Assembly: GCA_035352895.1 (NCBI GenBank)
Contig: DAOPYN010000013.1
Coordinates: 1-64,000 of the forward strand
Length of the DNA stretch: 64,000 nucleotides
From: UBA5070 sp035352895
GTDB taxonomy: Bacteria > Fibrobacterota > Fibrobacteria > UBA5070
Direction of reading: 5' to 3'
Both the position numbers and the translations under genes were made by a program. This document shows, in pieces, positions 27,455 through 35,761 of the stretch. The notes below the pieces were generated by a model. That model ran no database searches and was not told the origin of the DNA. It worked only from the letters and a program-made list of their open reading frames with translations. Each line of letters starts with the position of its first letter. The stretch's first letter is position 1.

Positions 27455-28354
27455 ATGAGCGCCACGGGTTTTCTTCTCCTGGACAAGCCCAAGGGCCGCT
27501 CGTCCCAGCAGGCGCTGTCTCCGGTCAAGCGTCTGCTCGGGGAGCGCCGTGTGGGGCATGCGGGAACCTTGGATCCGCTGGCCACGGGACTTCTCGTGGT
27601 GGCAGCGGGGAAGGCCACGCGGCTCCTGTCGCGCATCGAAGGCCAGGACAAGGAATACCTGGTCAGCCTGCGTCCCGGAGTCCGCACGGATTCCCTGGAC
27701 ACGGATGGACGGATCCTGTCCCAAACGCCCGCCTCCTGGGACGGCGCGGACTGGGCGGACCTGTTGGGCGGACTCCTGGGCGAGGTCGACCAGGTGCCAC
27801 CCGCCTTTTCCGCGATCTCGGTGGACGGCGTGCGTTCCTACGAACGCGCCCGCAAGGGCCAGGAAGTGGTGCTCCCCGCGCGTCGGGTGCGGATCGATTC
27901 CTGCGTGCCGGTTCCGGGGGTCTCTCCACTGGAGGGATTCGGCCATCTACCGGGCGATGTCACCTTGCGGATCCGCTGTTCCAAGGGAACCTACGTGCGG
28001 AGCCTGGTGCGGGACATCGGCGAAAGGGCGGGATTCGGAGCCTGCGTGAGCGCCTTGCGGCGCACGGCGATCGGGCCTTGGCGTCTTCCCGACACCCCTC
28101 CCATCGACGAGATGGTCCCCGAACTCCTGCAGGTGCCTGAGGTGTTTTCCGAATGGCCGCGCTTTCCGGTGGCCTCGACGGATCTGGCCAAGTTGTCCAA
28201 CGGAAACCCGGTTGCTTCTCCGCTGCCCGACCATCCGGATGTCCTTTGCATGGACGGGGAGGGGAGAGCGATCGCCTGGGGAACGGTGCGGGAGGGCATT
28301 TTCCGCACCGAAGCCCTGCTGGTCGATCAGATCCTGGCCAAGGCGGCGTCGTAG
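27455..28354 (+). CDS. truB: tRNA pseudouridine-55 synthase TruB
   Basis: A 299-residue enzyme that makes pseudouridine 55 in the T-loop of tRNAs. The catalytic aspartate is Asp40 in VGHAGTLDPLATGLL; LLLDKPKGRSS and CSKGTYVRSLVRDIGE are further family motifs. The C-terminal part includes the PUA-like region. The last 28 bases overlap the 3' end of the convergent tpx gene, so no independent terminator fits between them. Confidence 0.95.
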   Translation: MSATGFLLLDKPKGRSSQQALSPVKRLLGERRVGHAGTLDPLATGLLVVAAGKATRLLSRIEGQDKEYLVSLRPGVRTDSLDTDGRILSQTPASWDGADWADLLGGLLGEVDQVPPAFSAISVDGVRSYERARKGQEVVLPARRVRIDSCVPVPGVSPLEGFGHLPGDVTLRIRCSKGTYVRSLVRDIGERAGFGACVSALRRTAIGPWRLPDTPPIDEMVPELLQVPEVFSEWPRFPVASTDLAKLSNGNPVASPLPDHPDVLCMDGEGRAIAWGTVREGIFRTEALLVDQILAKAAS

Positions 28355-28824
28355 TCGGGCTCGTCGACGGTTTCCGGTACCTGCTGGGTGTAGACCACCT
28401 TTCCGGATTCGTCGAGGATCACGATGGATCGCGCGCAGAGGCCCTTGAGGGGAGAGTCGACGATCTGGACGCCGTAGGCCTTCTCGAATTCGGTGTCGCG
28501 GAAGGCGGAAGCGGTGACCACGTTCGCCAGCCCCTCCGCACCGCAGAAGCGCTTGGCCGCGAAGGGCAGGTCCTTGGAAACGCACAGGACAACGGTGTTG
28601 GCGAGCGACGAGGCCTTCTGGTTGAACTTGCGCACGGAGGTGGCGCAGGTGTCCGTGTCGATCGAAGGGAAGATGTTGATCACGACCTTCTTGCCGGCGA
28701 GGTCGGCGAGGCTCACCTCGGAGAGGTCCTGCTTGACCAGCCGGAAGTTCGGAGCCTTGGATCCGATGGTGGGGAGTTCGCCCGAGGTGTGGACGGGGTT
28801 GCCTTTGAGGGTGATCGTGGCCAT
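28327..28824 (-). CDS. tpx: Thiol peroxidase Tpx
   Basis: A 165-residue periredoxin of normal Tpx length. The peroxidatic Cys60 lies in FPSIDTDTCATSVRKFN and the resolving Cys94 in RFCGAEGL. It reduces hydrogen peroxide and alkyl hydroperoxides using thioredoxin. ATG at 28824; an inverted repeat at 28853-28869 lies in its upstream region. Its 3' end overlaps truB convergently. Confidence 0.95.
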   Translation of the reverse strand: MATITLKGNPVHTSGELPTIGSKAPNFRLVKQDLSEVSLADLAGKKVVINIFPSIDTDTCATSVRKFNQKASSLANTVVLCVSKDLPFAAKRFCGAEGLANVVTASAFRDTEFEKAYGVQIVDSPLKGLCARSIVILDESGKVVYTQQVPETVDEPDYDAALARI

Positions 28825-28852
28825 TGGATGTTCCTTGCTGAATAGAGATCGA

Positions 28853-28869
28853 GACTCGATTTGAGTCTT
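28853..28869. promoter_or_regulatory. Inverted repeat in the tpx divergent region
   Basis: AGACTC (28853-28858) and GAGTCT (28864-28869) form perfect 6-base arms around a 5-base spacer, 29 bases before the tpx start on the minus strand. It could be an operator for oxidative-stress control or a short hairpin in the tpx leader. No regulator can be assigned. Confidence 0.3.
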
Positions 28870-28931
28870 TCACTAGATACATCCTTTGCCGTGTTCGGTC
28901 CAGTCGCGACGGACTATCTTCCTGCCACTCC

Positions 28932-31900
28932 ATGTCCAGTCTTCGCCGGTCCTGCCTGCTCGTCGCCATCCTGTCGGTCTTTGTCTGGTCGTACGGCGAC
29001 CAGGACCAGGATCGGAACCATCCGGAAGTGAAGTGGTTCACCTCGGAGACGCCGCATTTCCGTTTCCACTACGAGGCCGGATTGCGACCGGCAGCGGAGG
29101 CCTGTGCCGCTCGCGCCGAGGCGGTCTACCCCGTCCTGACGGAACTTTTCGGCTACGAGCCCTCCGCGAAGACGGAATTCCTGGTGTTCGACGAGGACTA
29201 TTCCAACGGCTGGGCCATCGCCAGCTTGAACACCATGGCCATCTGGAGTTCGGACCTGGGTTTCGAATTGCGCGGCTCCAAGGACTGGATCCGGGACGTG
29301 GTCGCGCACGAGTTCTCCCACGTCGTCTCCATCCAGAAGGGCGCCAAGGCCAAGCCGTGGATCTCCGAGATCCAGCTGGGATGGGACGATGCGTCCGATC
29401 GCGCGGTCTCTTCCGGCGGATGGCTCCTTTGGTCGCTGACCCCCTATTCCATGTCCATGGCCGAGGGATCGGCGCAGTGGGGATCGGAACGGACGGGAGG
29501 GGACGCTTGGGATTCGCATCGACGCATGATCCAACGCTCCGCCGCCACCTCCGACAGCCTGCTGTCGTGGGGGAGGATGGGGACATTCTCGGGGACGGGA
29601 CTGGATGGCGAACGGGTATACGGACAGGGATACAGCCTGGTGCGCCACATCGAACGCACCCGAGGACCCGAGTGGGTGGGCAAGTGGTGGCAGGAATTGT
29701 CCAAGTGGAGGACGCAGACGCCGGGAGGCGCATGGCAGTCCCTGACCGGGCAGAGCGGACAGGAACTCTGGAAGGAGTGGAGGGATTCGGCCAAGGCCAT
29801 CGCCTCCCGCGAACTGGAAGCCGCCAAGCCCATGCGGCGGGGGAGGCGCCTGTTCGGGGACGCGTTCAACACCCAGTGGCCCCGCTGGTGGAACGATTCC
29901 CTGATCCTGTTTTCCTCCAACCGCGGTTCCGACTTCCAGATCAACTCCCTGTGGGCCTGGGACCTGAAGGCGAAGGACTCCACCAAACGCTCCTGGGTGG
30001 TGGCACCGGTGATCCGCACCCGCGTGGGCGTGGATACCGCGGGCAAGCGCGTGTGGTTCCACTCCGGTCGCGAGGACGATTCCCGCGGCAGGCCGGTCCT
30101 GGACATCTACAAGGCCGACATATCCCCGTCCAAGGACGGCAGCCTGGAAGCCTCCCCGAAGCCCAGGCAGGAACGTGTGACCCGCTCCCTCCACGCTTTC
30201 GCTCCGGACTACCACGGGGATTCCCTCCTGGTGGTGGTCCGCGACCTCGTGGATTTCCGGGTGCGCGTGGTGCCCGTGGATTCTTCCGGCGAGGGCAGGG
30301 AGCTTTTCCCGGGAGCGGGCAAGTCCAGCGGAGGGACCATCTTCGGGGCGGTGTGGTCGCCGGGTGGAGACACCGTGGCGATCGATCGATTCGACGGCAG
30401 GTCGCGGCGCATCGACCTGCTGGACCGTTCGGGCCGGATCCTCGCGCGCATCGGCGACAGCCTCTCGGATTGGCGCACGCCCTCGTTCTCCCCCGACGGC
30501 AGACGGATCGTGGCGAGCTCCGACCGGACGGGGATCTTTGACCTTTACAGACAGGATTTGTCTACAGGGCGGATGGAACGGTTGACCTCCGAGCCGGGAG
30601 GGGCTTTCCAGCCCGCGATGTCCCCGGACGGCAGGCGGCTGGCCTACATCGCCTGGGAGAACGATGGATTCGGGCTCCACCTTCTGGATTCGATCGTTCC
30701 GGTCGATCTCGGCGTGGTCCAGCCCCGCGCGTTCCTTCCCGCTCCGGTCCAGGAATCCTGGGACCTGGCGGGCGGCGAGACTCCCTATTTCCCCGTCCCC
30801 ACGCGGTTTTTGCTCTCGCCCATCCTCTATGCCCAACGGGCCCAGCCGATGTTCGGGGAGGAAGGGCTGCGCTGGAAGGGACTGGCCGGGGCGCGGTTCC
30901 AAGCGGTGGATCCGGTGCGCCGGAACACCATGGTCCTCCTGGGACTCCTGGATCTGGGCAACGGGTTCGACTACATCCAGCTGGACCAGCCCACCTTCCT
31001 CAATCCCCGACAGGAGAAGATGCTCCTGGCCGGCTGGGAGAACCGGAGCCTGGTCCCCACCCTCTTCCTGGAAGCCGGATGGCAGAACGTGCGCGGACAG
31101 GATACGTCCAGTCGCGAGGCCGCGTTGGGGACGGGACGCGAGCGCATCGTGCAGCCGTGGGCCCTGGAAGTGGGATCGGCGGCCGCCGGTGCCAGATGGT
31201 CGGTGACCCGGAACCAGAAATTGCACGGGGAATTGTCCTGGATCGGGTACGAATTCAACCTCTACGAGGGCGTGCCGTTCCGCTTTCCGGCCTACTCGTC
31301 CTGGTCGCCGGCCTTGATGTGGACCTACCTGGACAAGGCGCCCGCCGGCGAGGAATCGATGGCCGACCAGCGGGGCGTCTTCGCCCGCGTCCGCCTTTCC
31401 CACGAGGCTTCCGAACTCCAGAGGTCGGGATCGTTCTCGGAGGTGTTCCAGCAGAACGCCAACGGTTCGGTCACGGTGAAGACCGCTTCCACCGATCTCC
31501 AGCGGATCGCCTTGGATCTGCGCCTGGCGGCCGGCAATCCGCTCTGGGACGACCAGACCTTCGAACTGGACCTCATGGGATCGGGGATCGCCCATTGGAC
31601 GAGCGAAGCCGACACCCTCAACGACTTCTATCTGGAAGGGCTCTCACTGCCTGGCTATCCTTCCTTCGCCTCGGGGCGCACCGAGGAGCGTCTGTTCCAG
31701 GGAACCCGGACGGTGTTCGGTCGCCTGGCCACCCGGTTTCCGCTGGTGGAGATGCGCAAGGGGTTCTGGATCTGGTTCTTCGACCAGTGGTCGGCCGGGG
31801 CGTCGGTGCAGGCCGGTCGCGCCTGGCGGGGCGACCTTTGGGATCCGGATCTTTCCGTACGCGACCAGATATGGGACTTCTCTCGGTCGTGGACGGTGGA

Positions 31901-32135
31901 AACGCGCCTGGCGGGTCGCATCCACAGCGCCTATCCGTTCCATTTGTCCCTGGGGCTTTCCCGTGCCCTGGACCAACCCATGGGATTGGCCCAGAAGACG
32001 GCGACCATCTTCGGCATCCCCACCTTCGCGCACCGCATCGAGTTCGGTCTGAACACCGGATTGGACGAATGGGCGATCATCGACCAGCCGCTCAGACGAC
32101 TGGGTCTCCTTCCCGCAGCTCGGAGAATCCATTGA
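28932..32135 (+). CDS. Secreted HExxH peptidase-like / TolB-propeller / barrel-like fusion protein
   Basis: A 1067-residue protein with a signal peptide (residues about 5-21). The first third looks like a gluzincin (peptidase MA-like) domain, with HEFSH at 126-130 and a downstream EGSAQ motif at about 178-182 that could supply the third zinc ligand. Residues about 300-590 contain WD40/PD40 TolB-type repeats, such as TPSFSPDGRRIVASSDRTG and QPAMSPDGRRLAYIAWEND. The rest (about 640-1067) is rich in aromatic alternating strands and resembles an outer-membrane barrel. I infer an envelope protein of the TolB-like Zn-peptidase type; substrate unknown. Its stop overlaps the ampG-like start (TTGA). 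Confidence 0.75.
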   Translation: MSSLRRSCLLVAILSVFVWSYGDQDQDRNHPEVKWFTSETPHFRFHYEAGLRPAAEACAARAEAVYPVLTELFGYEPSAKTEFLVFDEDYSNGWAIASLNTMAIWSSDLGFELRGSKDWIRDVVAHEFSHVVSIQKGAKAKPWISEIQLGWDDASDRAVSSGGWLLWSLTPYSMSMAEGSAQWGSERTGGDAWDSHRRMIQRSAATSDSLLSWGRMGTFSGTGLDGERVYGQGYSLVRHIERTRGPEWVGKWWQELSKWRTQTPGGAWQSLTGQSGQELWKEWRDSAKAIASRELEAAKPMRRGRRLFGDAFNTQWPRWWNDSLILFSSNRGSDFQINSLWAWDLKAKDSTKRSWVVAPVIRTRVGVDTAGKRVWFHSGREDDSRGRPVLDIYKADISPSKDGSLEASPKPRQERVTRSLHAFAPDYHGDSLLVVVRDLVDFRVRVVPVDSSGEGRELFPGAGKSSGGTIFGAVWSPGGDTVAIDRFDGRSRRIDLLDRSGRILARIGDSLSDWRTPSFSPDGRRIVASSDRTGIFDLYRQDLSTGRMERLTSEPGGAFQPAMSPDGRRLAYIAWENDGFGLHLLDSIVPVDLGVVQPRAFLPAPVQESWDLAGGETPYFPVPTRFLLSPILYAQRAQPMFGEEGLRWKGLAGARFQAVDPVRRNTMVLLGLLDLGNGFDYIQLDQPTFLNPRQEKMLLAGWENRSLVPTLFLEAGWQNVRGQDTSSREAALGTGRERIVQPWALEVGSAAAGARWSVTRNQKLHGELSWIGYEFNLYEGVPFRFPAYSSWSPALMWTYLDKAPAGEESMADQRGVFARVRLSHEASELQRSGSFSEVFQQNANGSVTVKTASTDLQRIALDLRLAAGNPLWDDQTFELDLMGSGIAHWTSEADTLNDFYLEGLSLPGYPSFASGRTEERLFQGTRTVFGRLATRFPLVEMRKGFWIWFFDQWSAGASVQAGRAWRGDLWDPDLSVRDQIWDFSRSWTVETRLAGRIHSAYPFHLSLGLSRALDQPMGLAQKTATIFGIPTFAHRIEFGLNTGLDEWAIIDQPLRRLGLLPAARRIH

Positions 32136-33352
32136 ACTCCCGTCTCTTCACCCTGTTCTTCCTGGGCTTCAGCTCGGGATTGCCCCTGTACCTCACCAGC
32201 AAGACGCTCCAGGCATGGATGACCACCGAGAAGGTGGACATGAAGACCATCGGAATGTTTTCCCTGGTGAGTCTTCCATACAGTCTCAAGTTCTTCTGGG
32301 CTCCGCTCGTGGACCGGTTCCGGATTCCCTTCCTGGGGCGTCGCCGCGGTTGGATCCTGGCCTGTCAGATTCTGTTGGCGATCGCCGTGGTGGCGATGTC
32401 GGCTTGCGACCCCAGATCCTCCTTGCGTGTTCTGGCGGTCGTCTCCATCCTGGTCGCGTTCTTTTCCGCGACCCAGGACATCGCCTTCGAAGCTTGGCGG
32501 GTGGATGTGCTCCCCGAATCGGAACGAGGGTCCGGTGCCTCCATCGGCGTGCTCGGCTACCGTTTCGCGTTGCTTCTGACCGGCGCGGGCGCGTTGATGT
32601 TCGCCGACGATCTGGGCTGGCCTGTCGTCTACCTGCTGTTGGCGGCCCTGCAGGCGCTTCTCGTCGTGGCCACATTCCTGGCGCCGAATCCGGTCCGCGA
32701 ACCCGAACCTCCCGCATCGCTCGCCGCTGCCATCGGGGAGCCCTTCCAGCAGTTCTTCCAAAGCCGAGGAGCGATCCGGGCGCTTTCCGCCATCGCCTTC
32801 GTGGCGTTGTTCAAATGGGGAGTCTATCTCATCAGTTCCGCATCGCTGCCCTTCCTGCTGGAGCACGGATTCTCCGGCGCGGAGGTGGGCGCGGTGCTCG
32901 GTGGCGTGGGACTGGGGGCGACCATCCTGGGCACCGCAGCAGGCGGGGTGGCCATGACGAACATGTCCGTGCGTTCGGCGCTGTGGATCTTCGGGGCCCT
33001 CCAGGGGGCCTGCGGCCTGCTCTTTCTGCTTCTTGTATCGCATCCGGGCAACCGCGACCTGATGATCGCCGCGGTGGTCAGCGAGAACTTCTTCGTGGGA
33101 ATGGGGAGTGCGGCCCTGGTGGCCTGGATGCTGGGGGAATGCGACGCCCGCTATTCCGCCACCCAATTCGCCCTGCTTTCCAGCTTGATGGCCTTCAGCC
33201 GGGACATATTGACATCGCCTTGGGGATGGATCCAGGAATGGATCGGTTGGCATGGCCTGTTCGTCTTCGCGCTGTTCGCCTGCCTGCCGGGTCTTGTCCT
33301 CCTGGTCTGGACGGGGCGCTGGACGTCGAAGTCTACTTCTCCATCAGTTTGA
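32132..33352 (+). CDS. AmpG-type MFS permease
   Basis: A 406-residue major facilitator with about twelve hydrophobic helices. The N-terminus (FLGFSSGLPLYLTSKTLQAWM) and the PYSLKFFWAPLVDR and GRRRGWILACQ segments are characteristic of AmpG, which imports anhydromuropeptides for cell-wall recycling. The conserved QDIAFEAWRVDVL segment also fits AmpG. Start is TTG at 32132, overlapping the stop of the upstream gene. The final 20 bases overlap the convergent flagellin gene. AmpG-like sugar or peptide carriers are an alternative, so I leave the gene symbol empty. Confidence 0.82.
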   Translation: MNSRLFTLFFLGFSSGLPLYLTSKTLQAWMTTEKVDMKTIGMFSLVSLPYSLKFFWAPLVDRFRIPFLGRRRGWILACQILLAIAVVAMSACDPRSSLRVLAVVSILVAFFSATQDIAFEAWRVDVLPESERGSGASIGVLGYRFALLLTGAGALMFADDLGWPVVYLLLAALQALLVVATFLAPNPVREPEPPASLAAAIGEPFQQFFQSRGAIRALSAIAFVALFKWGVYLISSASLPFLLEHGFSGAEVGAVLGGVGLGATILGTAAGGVAMTNMSVRSALWIFGALQGACGLLFLLLVSHPGNRDLMIAAVVSENFFVGMGSAALVAWMLGECDARYSATQFALLSSLMAFSRDILTSPWGWIQEWIGWHGLFVFALFACLPGLVLLVWTGRWTSKSTSPSV

Positions 33353-34145
33353 GCACCGCCGATGGCAGCTGGTTGGCCTGGCCCAGCATGCTTTCGCCGG
33401 ACTTGATCAGGATCTGGTGCTTCGTGAACTGCATGGTTTCGAAGGCGAAGTCCGCATCGCGGATGCGGCTGTCGGCGTCCAGCAGGTTGGTCACCATGTC
33501 CCCCAGACCGAACACAGTGGACTCCAGGCGGTTCATGGTGGCTCCGATCCTCGAACGGAATCCGAGGATGGTGCCGATCACCGTGTCCACGCTGGCCACC
33601 GCCGATTGGGCGGCGGACTGGGTGGACACTCCCCCGAAGGAGAGCCCCGTGGAGAGGTTCGACGGGTTGAAGGCGATGGAGGCACCTGCTCCTGTGCCAC
33701 TCGAACTCACCTGGAAGGACATGGCCGTCGTGGACGCCAGAAGCGGAATGCCGTTGTAGGTCGTGGCCGTGGCGATGCGGGAGATTTCCGAGGCGAGCGC
33801 GGAGTATTCCTGCTGGAGGTATCCGCGATCGGTGTTGGAATAGGCCCCGTTGGAAGCCTGCAGGGCCAGTTCGCGCATGCGTTGGAGACTGTCTGTGATC
33901 TGTTGCGTCCCGGATTCGGCGATCTGCAGCATGGCCAGTCCGTCGTTGGAATTGCGTTGGGCCATCCGGTTGCCGCGGATCTGGGAACGCAGCCCTTCCG
34001 ACAGGGACAAGCCGGCGGCATCGTCCCCGGCGCGGTTGATCCGCAAACCCGAGGCGAGCCGTTCCAGGGAGGTTCGGGTCGCGGAAATGGTCCGATCCAG
34101 GCTGTTTTGGATGGCGTACGAATTGACGTTCGTGAAGATGCGCAT
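33333..34145 (-). CDS. Flagellin
   Basis: A 270-residue flagellin consisting almost only of the D0/D1 rod domains. The N-terminal part has MRIFTNVNSYAIQNSL, the conserved LASGLRINRAGDDAAGLSLSE and TQQITDSLQRMRELALQA. The C-terminal part has RSRIGATMNRLE and SRIRDADFAFETM. The central variable domain is short. A sigma-28-like promoter lies upstream at 34262-34289. Its 3' end overlaps the ampG-like gene by 20 bases. It is exported through the flagellar type III system and polymerised into the filament. Confidence 0.94.
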   Translation of the reverse strand: MRIFTNVNSYAIQNSLDRTISATRTSLERLASGLRINRAGDDAAGLSLSEGLRSQIRGNRMAQRNSNDGLAMLQIAESGTQQITDSLQRMRELALQASNGAYSNTDRGYLQQEYSALASEISRIATATTYNGIPLLASTTAMSFQVSSSGTGAGASIAFNPSNLSTGLSFGGVSTQSAAQSAVASVDTVIGTILGFRSRIGATMNRLESTVFGLGDMVTNLLDADSRIRDADFAFETMQFTKHQILIKSGESMLGQANQLPSAVLKLMEK

Positions 34146-34261
34146 GGCTATTCACCGCCGCGTCAGAAGCCCTGAAACGGTCTGTACGCCCACATCCTTG
34201 TCTGCGTGCAGCCTGACTCCTCCACCCTTCTGGAGGTCCGGGCGGATGCCCGGCAATCCAT

Positions 34262-34289
34262 TCATCGACACATGGCATCCGGAACTTTA
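34262..34289 (-). promoter_or_regulatory. Sigma-28-like flagellar promoter
   Basis: On the minus strand TAAAGTTC, 12 bases, GTCGATGA. This resembles the sigma-28 consensus (TAAAGTTT, 11 bases, GCCGATAA) with one extra spacer base. It leaves a leader of about 110 bases before the flagellin ATG at 34145. The second flagellin gene has the same element with identical spacing. Confidence 0.75.
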
Positions 34290-34308
34290 GCGATTTCTTC
34301 GGCGCACG

Positions 34309-34340
34309 AAAAAAGCCGCTCCGGGAAGTCCCGAGGCGGC
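34309..34340 (-). terminator. Terminator of the upstream flagellin gene
   Basis: On the minus strand a GC-rich hairpin (34340 down to 34315, GCCGCCTCGGG arm) is followed by a run of six Ts. It lies just after the stop of the flagellin at 34372-35166. Confidence 0.85.
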
Positions 34341-34371
34341 TCGTCCGATTTTGACGGAATTCGTCGAAGCC

Positions 34372-35166
34372 TTACCCGAGCAGGTTCAGGACTCCCTTGG
34401 GAACCTGGTTGGCTTGGGCGATCATGGCCTGCGAAGAGCTGTTGAGGATCAGTCCCCGCGCCAATTCCATCGCCTGGGTGGCGTATTCCGTGTCGCGGAT
34501 GCGGCTTTCGGCGTCGGTGGCGGAAGCGGAGTAGCTGCCCAGGTTGGAGGATGCGACCGAGAGGCGGTTCATGGTGGAACCGATGGAGGAGCGCATCTGG
34601 TTGACGGACTTCAGGTAGTCGTCGATCGCCGACGTCGCCGACTGCGCGGAGGACTGGCTGCCCAGGCCGCCGAGCGTGGACAGGGATGGCGTGCTCGCTC
34701 CTCCGAAGGACAACTGTTGCGCCGGGCCAGCCGAGGCTCCGACCTGGAACTGCACGGATCGTCCATCCAGGAGCGGGATTCCGTTGTAGGAGGTGGACTT
34801 CGCGATCGCTCCCACCTCGCTTGCCAGCGCCTGGTATTCGGCATCCATCGCCTTGCGGTCGTTGGCGTTGTAGGTGCCGTTGGCCGCTTGGATGGCCAGT
34901 TCCCGCATCCGCCCCAGGGCGTCCGTCATCTGCTGACCACCGGATTCGGCGATCTGCAGCATGGCCAGGGCGCTGGAGGTGTTCGATTCGGCCATCTGGC
35001 TCCCGCGGATCTGCTGGCGGAGACCCTCCGACAGCGATAGCCCCGCCGCGTCGTCGGATGCGCGATTGATCCGCAGTCCGGTGGACAATTGCTCCAGGGA
35101 CGACCGCAATCTCGCCTGGTTGGCACGGTTTGGAGTGCCTGCATTCAAGACGTCCTGGATTCGCAT
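34372..35166 (-). CDS. Flagellin, second copy with atypical N-terminus
   Basis: A 264-residue flagellin paralogue. The core motifs match the neighbour: LSTGLRINRASDDAAGLSLSEGLR, GGQQMTDALGRMRELAIQAANG, MRSSIGSTMNRL and ESRIRDTEYATQAME. The first 20 residues (MRIQDVLNAGTPNRANQAR) differ from the usual flagellin start and lack the standard asparagine-rich NTN. ATG at 35166 has GGAAAGGG about 9 bases before it; an in-frame start 19 codons earlier overlaps the promoter and is rejected. It has its own sigma-28-like promoter and its own terminator, so it is an independent unit. It could form a filament section or play a minor structural role. Confidence 0.92.
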   Translation of the reverse strand: MRIQDVLNAGTPNRANQARLRSSLEQLSTGLRINRASDDAAGLSLSEGLRQQIRGSQMAESNTSSALAMLQIAESGGQQMTDALGRMRELAIQAANGTYNANDRKAMDAEYQALASEVGAIAKSTSYNGIPLLDGRSVQFQVGASAGPAQQLSFGGASTPSLSTLGGLGSQSSAQSATSAIDDYLKSVNQMRSSIGSTMNRLSVASSNLGSYSASATDAESRIRDTEYATQAMELARGLILNSSSQAMIAQANQVPKGVLNLLG

Positions 35167-35210
35167 GGTGTCCACCCTTTCCAGAACCGGAAACAACACC
35201 GGCATTCTGG

Positions 35211-35238
35211 TCATCGGCAGCATGCGGGGTGCACTTTA
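35211..35238 (-). promoter_or_regulatory. Sigma-28-like flagellar promoter
   Basis: On the minus strand TAAAGTGC, 12 bases, GCCGATGA, about 45 bases upstream of the flagellin ATG at 35166. The -10 matches the consensus GCCGATAA at seven of eight positions. Confidence 0.8.
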
Positions 35239-35250
35239 GGCTTTTCCAAG

Positions 35251-35281
35251 AAAAAAGAAACCCCGGTCTGTGGGACCGGGG
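35251..35281 (-). terminator. Terminator of the lipoprotein gene
   Basis: On the minus strand a stem of CCCCGGTC against GACCGGGG (35261-35281) is followed by TTTCTTTTTT. It lies directly after the stop of the repeat lipoprotein gene and just upstream of the flagellin promoter. Confidence 0.85.
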
Positions 35282-35319
35282 CGAGCAGTTCGACCTCTCC
35301 GGATACGGAGAGGAGCGAA

Positions 35320-35565
35320 TTACTTGGCCTTGGTGGAGGTGGCCTTCTTCTCGGCCTTCTTCTCGGCCTTGACGGTGTCCTTCTTGGCGGAGTCGACCTT
35401 GACGGTGTCCTTCTTGGCGGAGTCAACCTTGGCGGAGTCAACCTTCACGGTGGAGTCAACCTTGGCGACGACGGTGGAGTCGACCTTGTTGGCGTCCGGC
35501 TTGGGGGCGTCGTTGCAAGCGACGAACAGGAAGGAAACGGCGGCGAGGAGGGCGAGCTTCTTCAT
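35320..35565 (-). CDS. Small lipoprotein with Val-Asp-Ser/Lys repeats
   Basis: An 81-residue protein with a type II signal peptide: MKKLALLAAVSFLFVAC, with the lipobox cysteine at 17. The mature part is almost entirely low complexity, with KVDSTV and VDSAKKDTVK units followed by a Lys/Glu/Ala-rich tail. It should be anchored to a membrane as an extended, charged tether. I know of no specific family. A well-formed terminator follows, and a sigma-54-like promoter is upstream, so it is a single-gene unit that may be strongly expressed. Confidence 0.8.
   Translation of the reverse strand: MKKLALLAAVSFLFVACNDAPKPDANKVDSTVVAKVDSTVKVDSAKVDSAKKDTVKVDSAKKDTVKAEKKAEKKATSTKAK
35371..35430. repeat. 30-bp tandem duplication in the lipoprotein gene
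   Basis: Two 30-base units (35371-35400 and 35401-35430) differ at one base and encode two copies of a ten-residue unit. The in-frame repeat suggests recent slippage within the lipoprotein tail. Confidence 0.85.
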
Positions 35566-35655
35566 GGAATGAACTTTCTGCAAATGTTGTTGATGGAAGT
35601 CCGAAGTGGTAGAGTGCGGTGAAGCGATCTCGACCTTTCGTTGTTAAACAATAAT

Positions 35656-35672
35656 CGCGAGAAACGTGCCAA
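35656..35672 (-). promoter_or_regulatory. Sigma-54-like promoter candidate for the lipoprotein gene
   Basis: The minus strand reads TTGGCACGTTTCTCGCG. It has the full -24 TTGGCACG and the invariant GG-N10-GC spacing; only two bases of the -12 box differ from TTGCA. The leader to the ATG at 35565 would be about 80-90 bases. Confidence 0.45.
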
Positions 35673-35761
35673 TCTGTGGGGATTTTGATGAGGGCATGAA
35701 AGTTTGATGCCTTCGGATGATTATCGGGCAAAATTCCCGGATCCGATGGCGGTTTGCCCGC

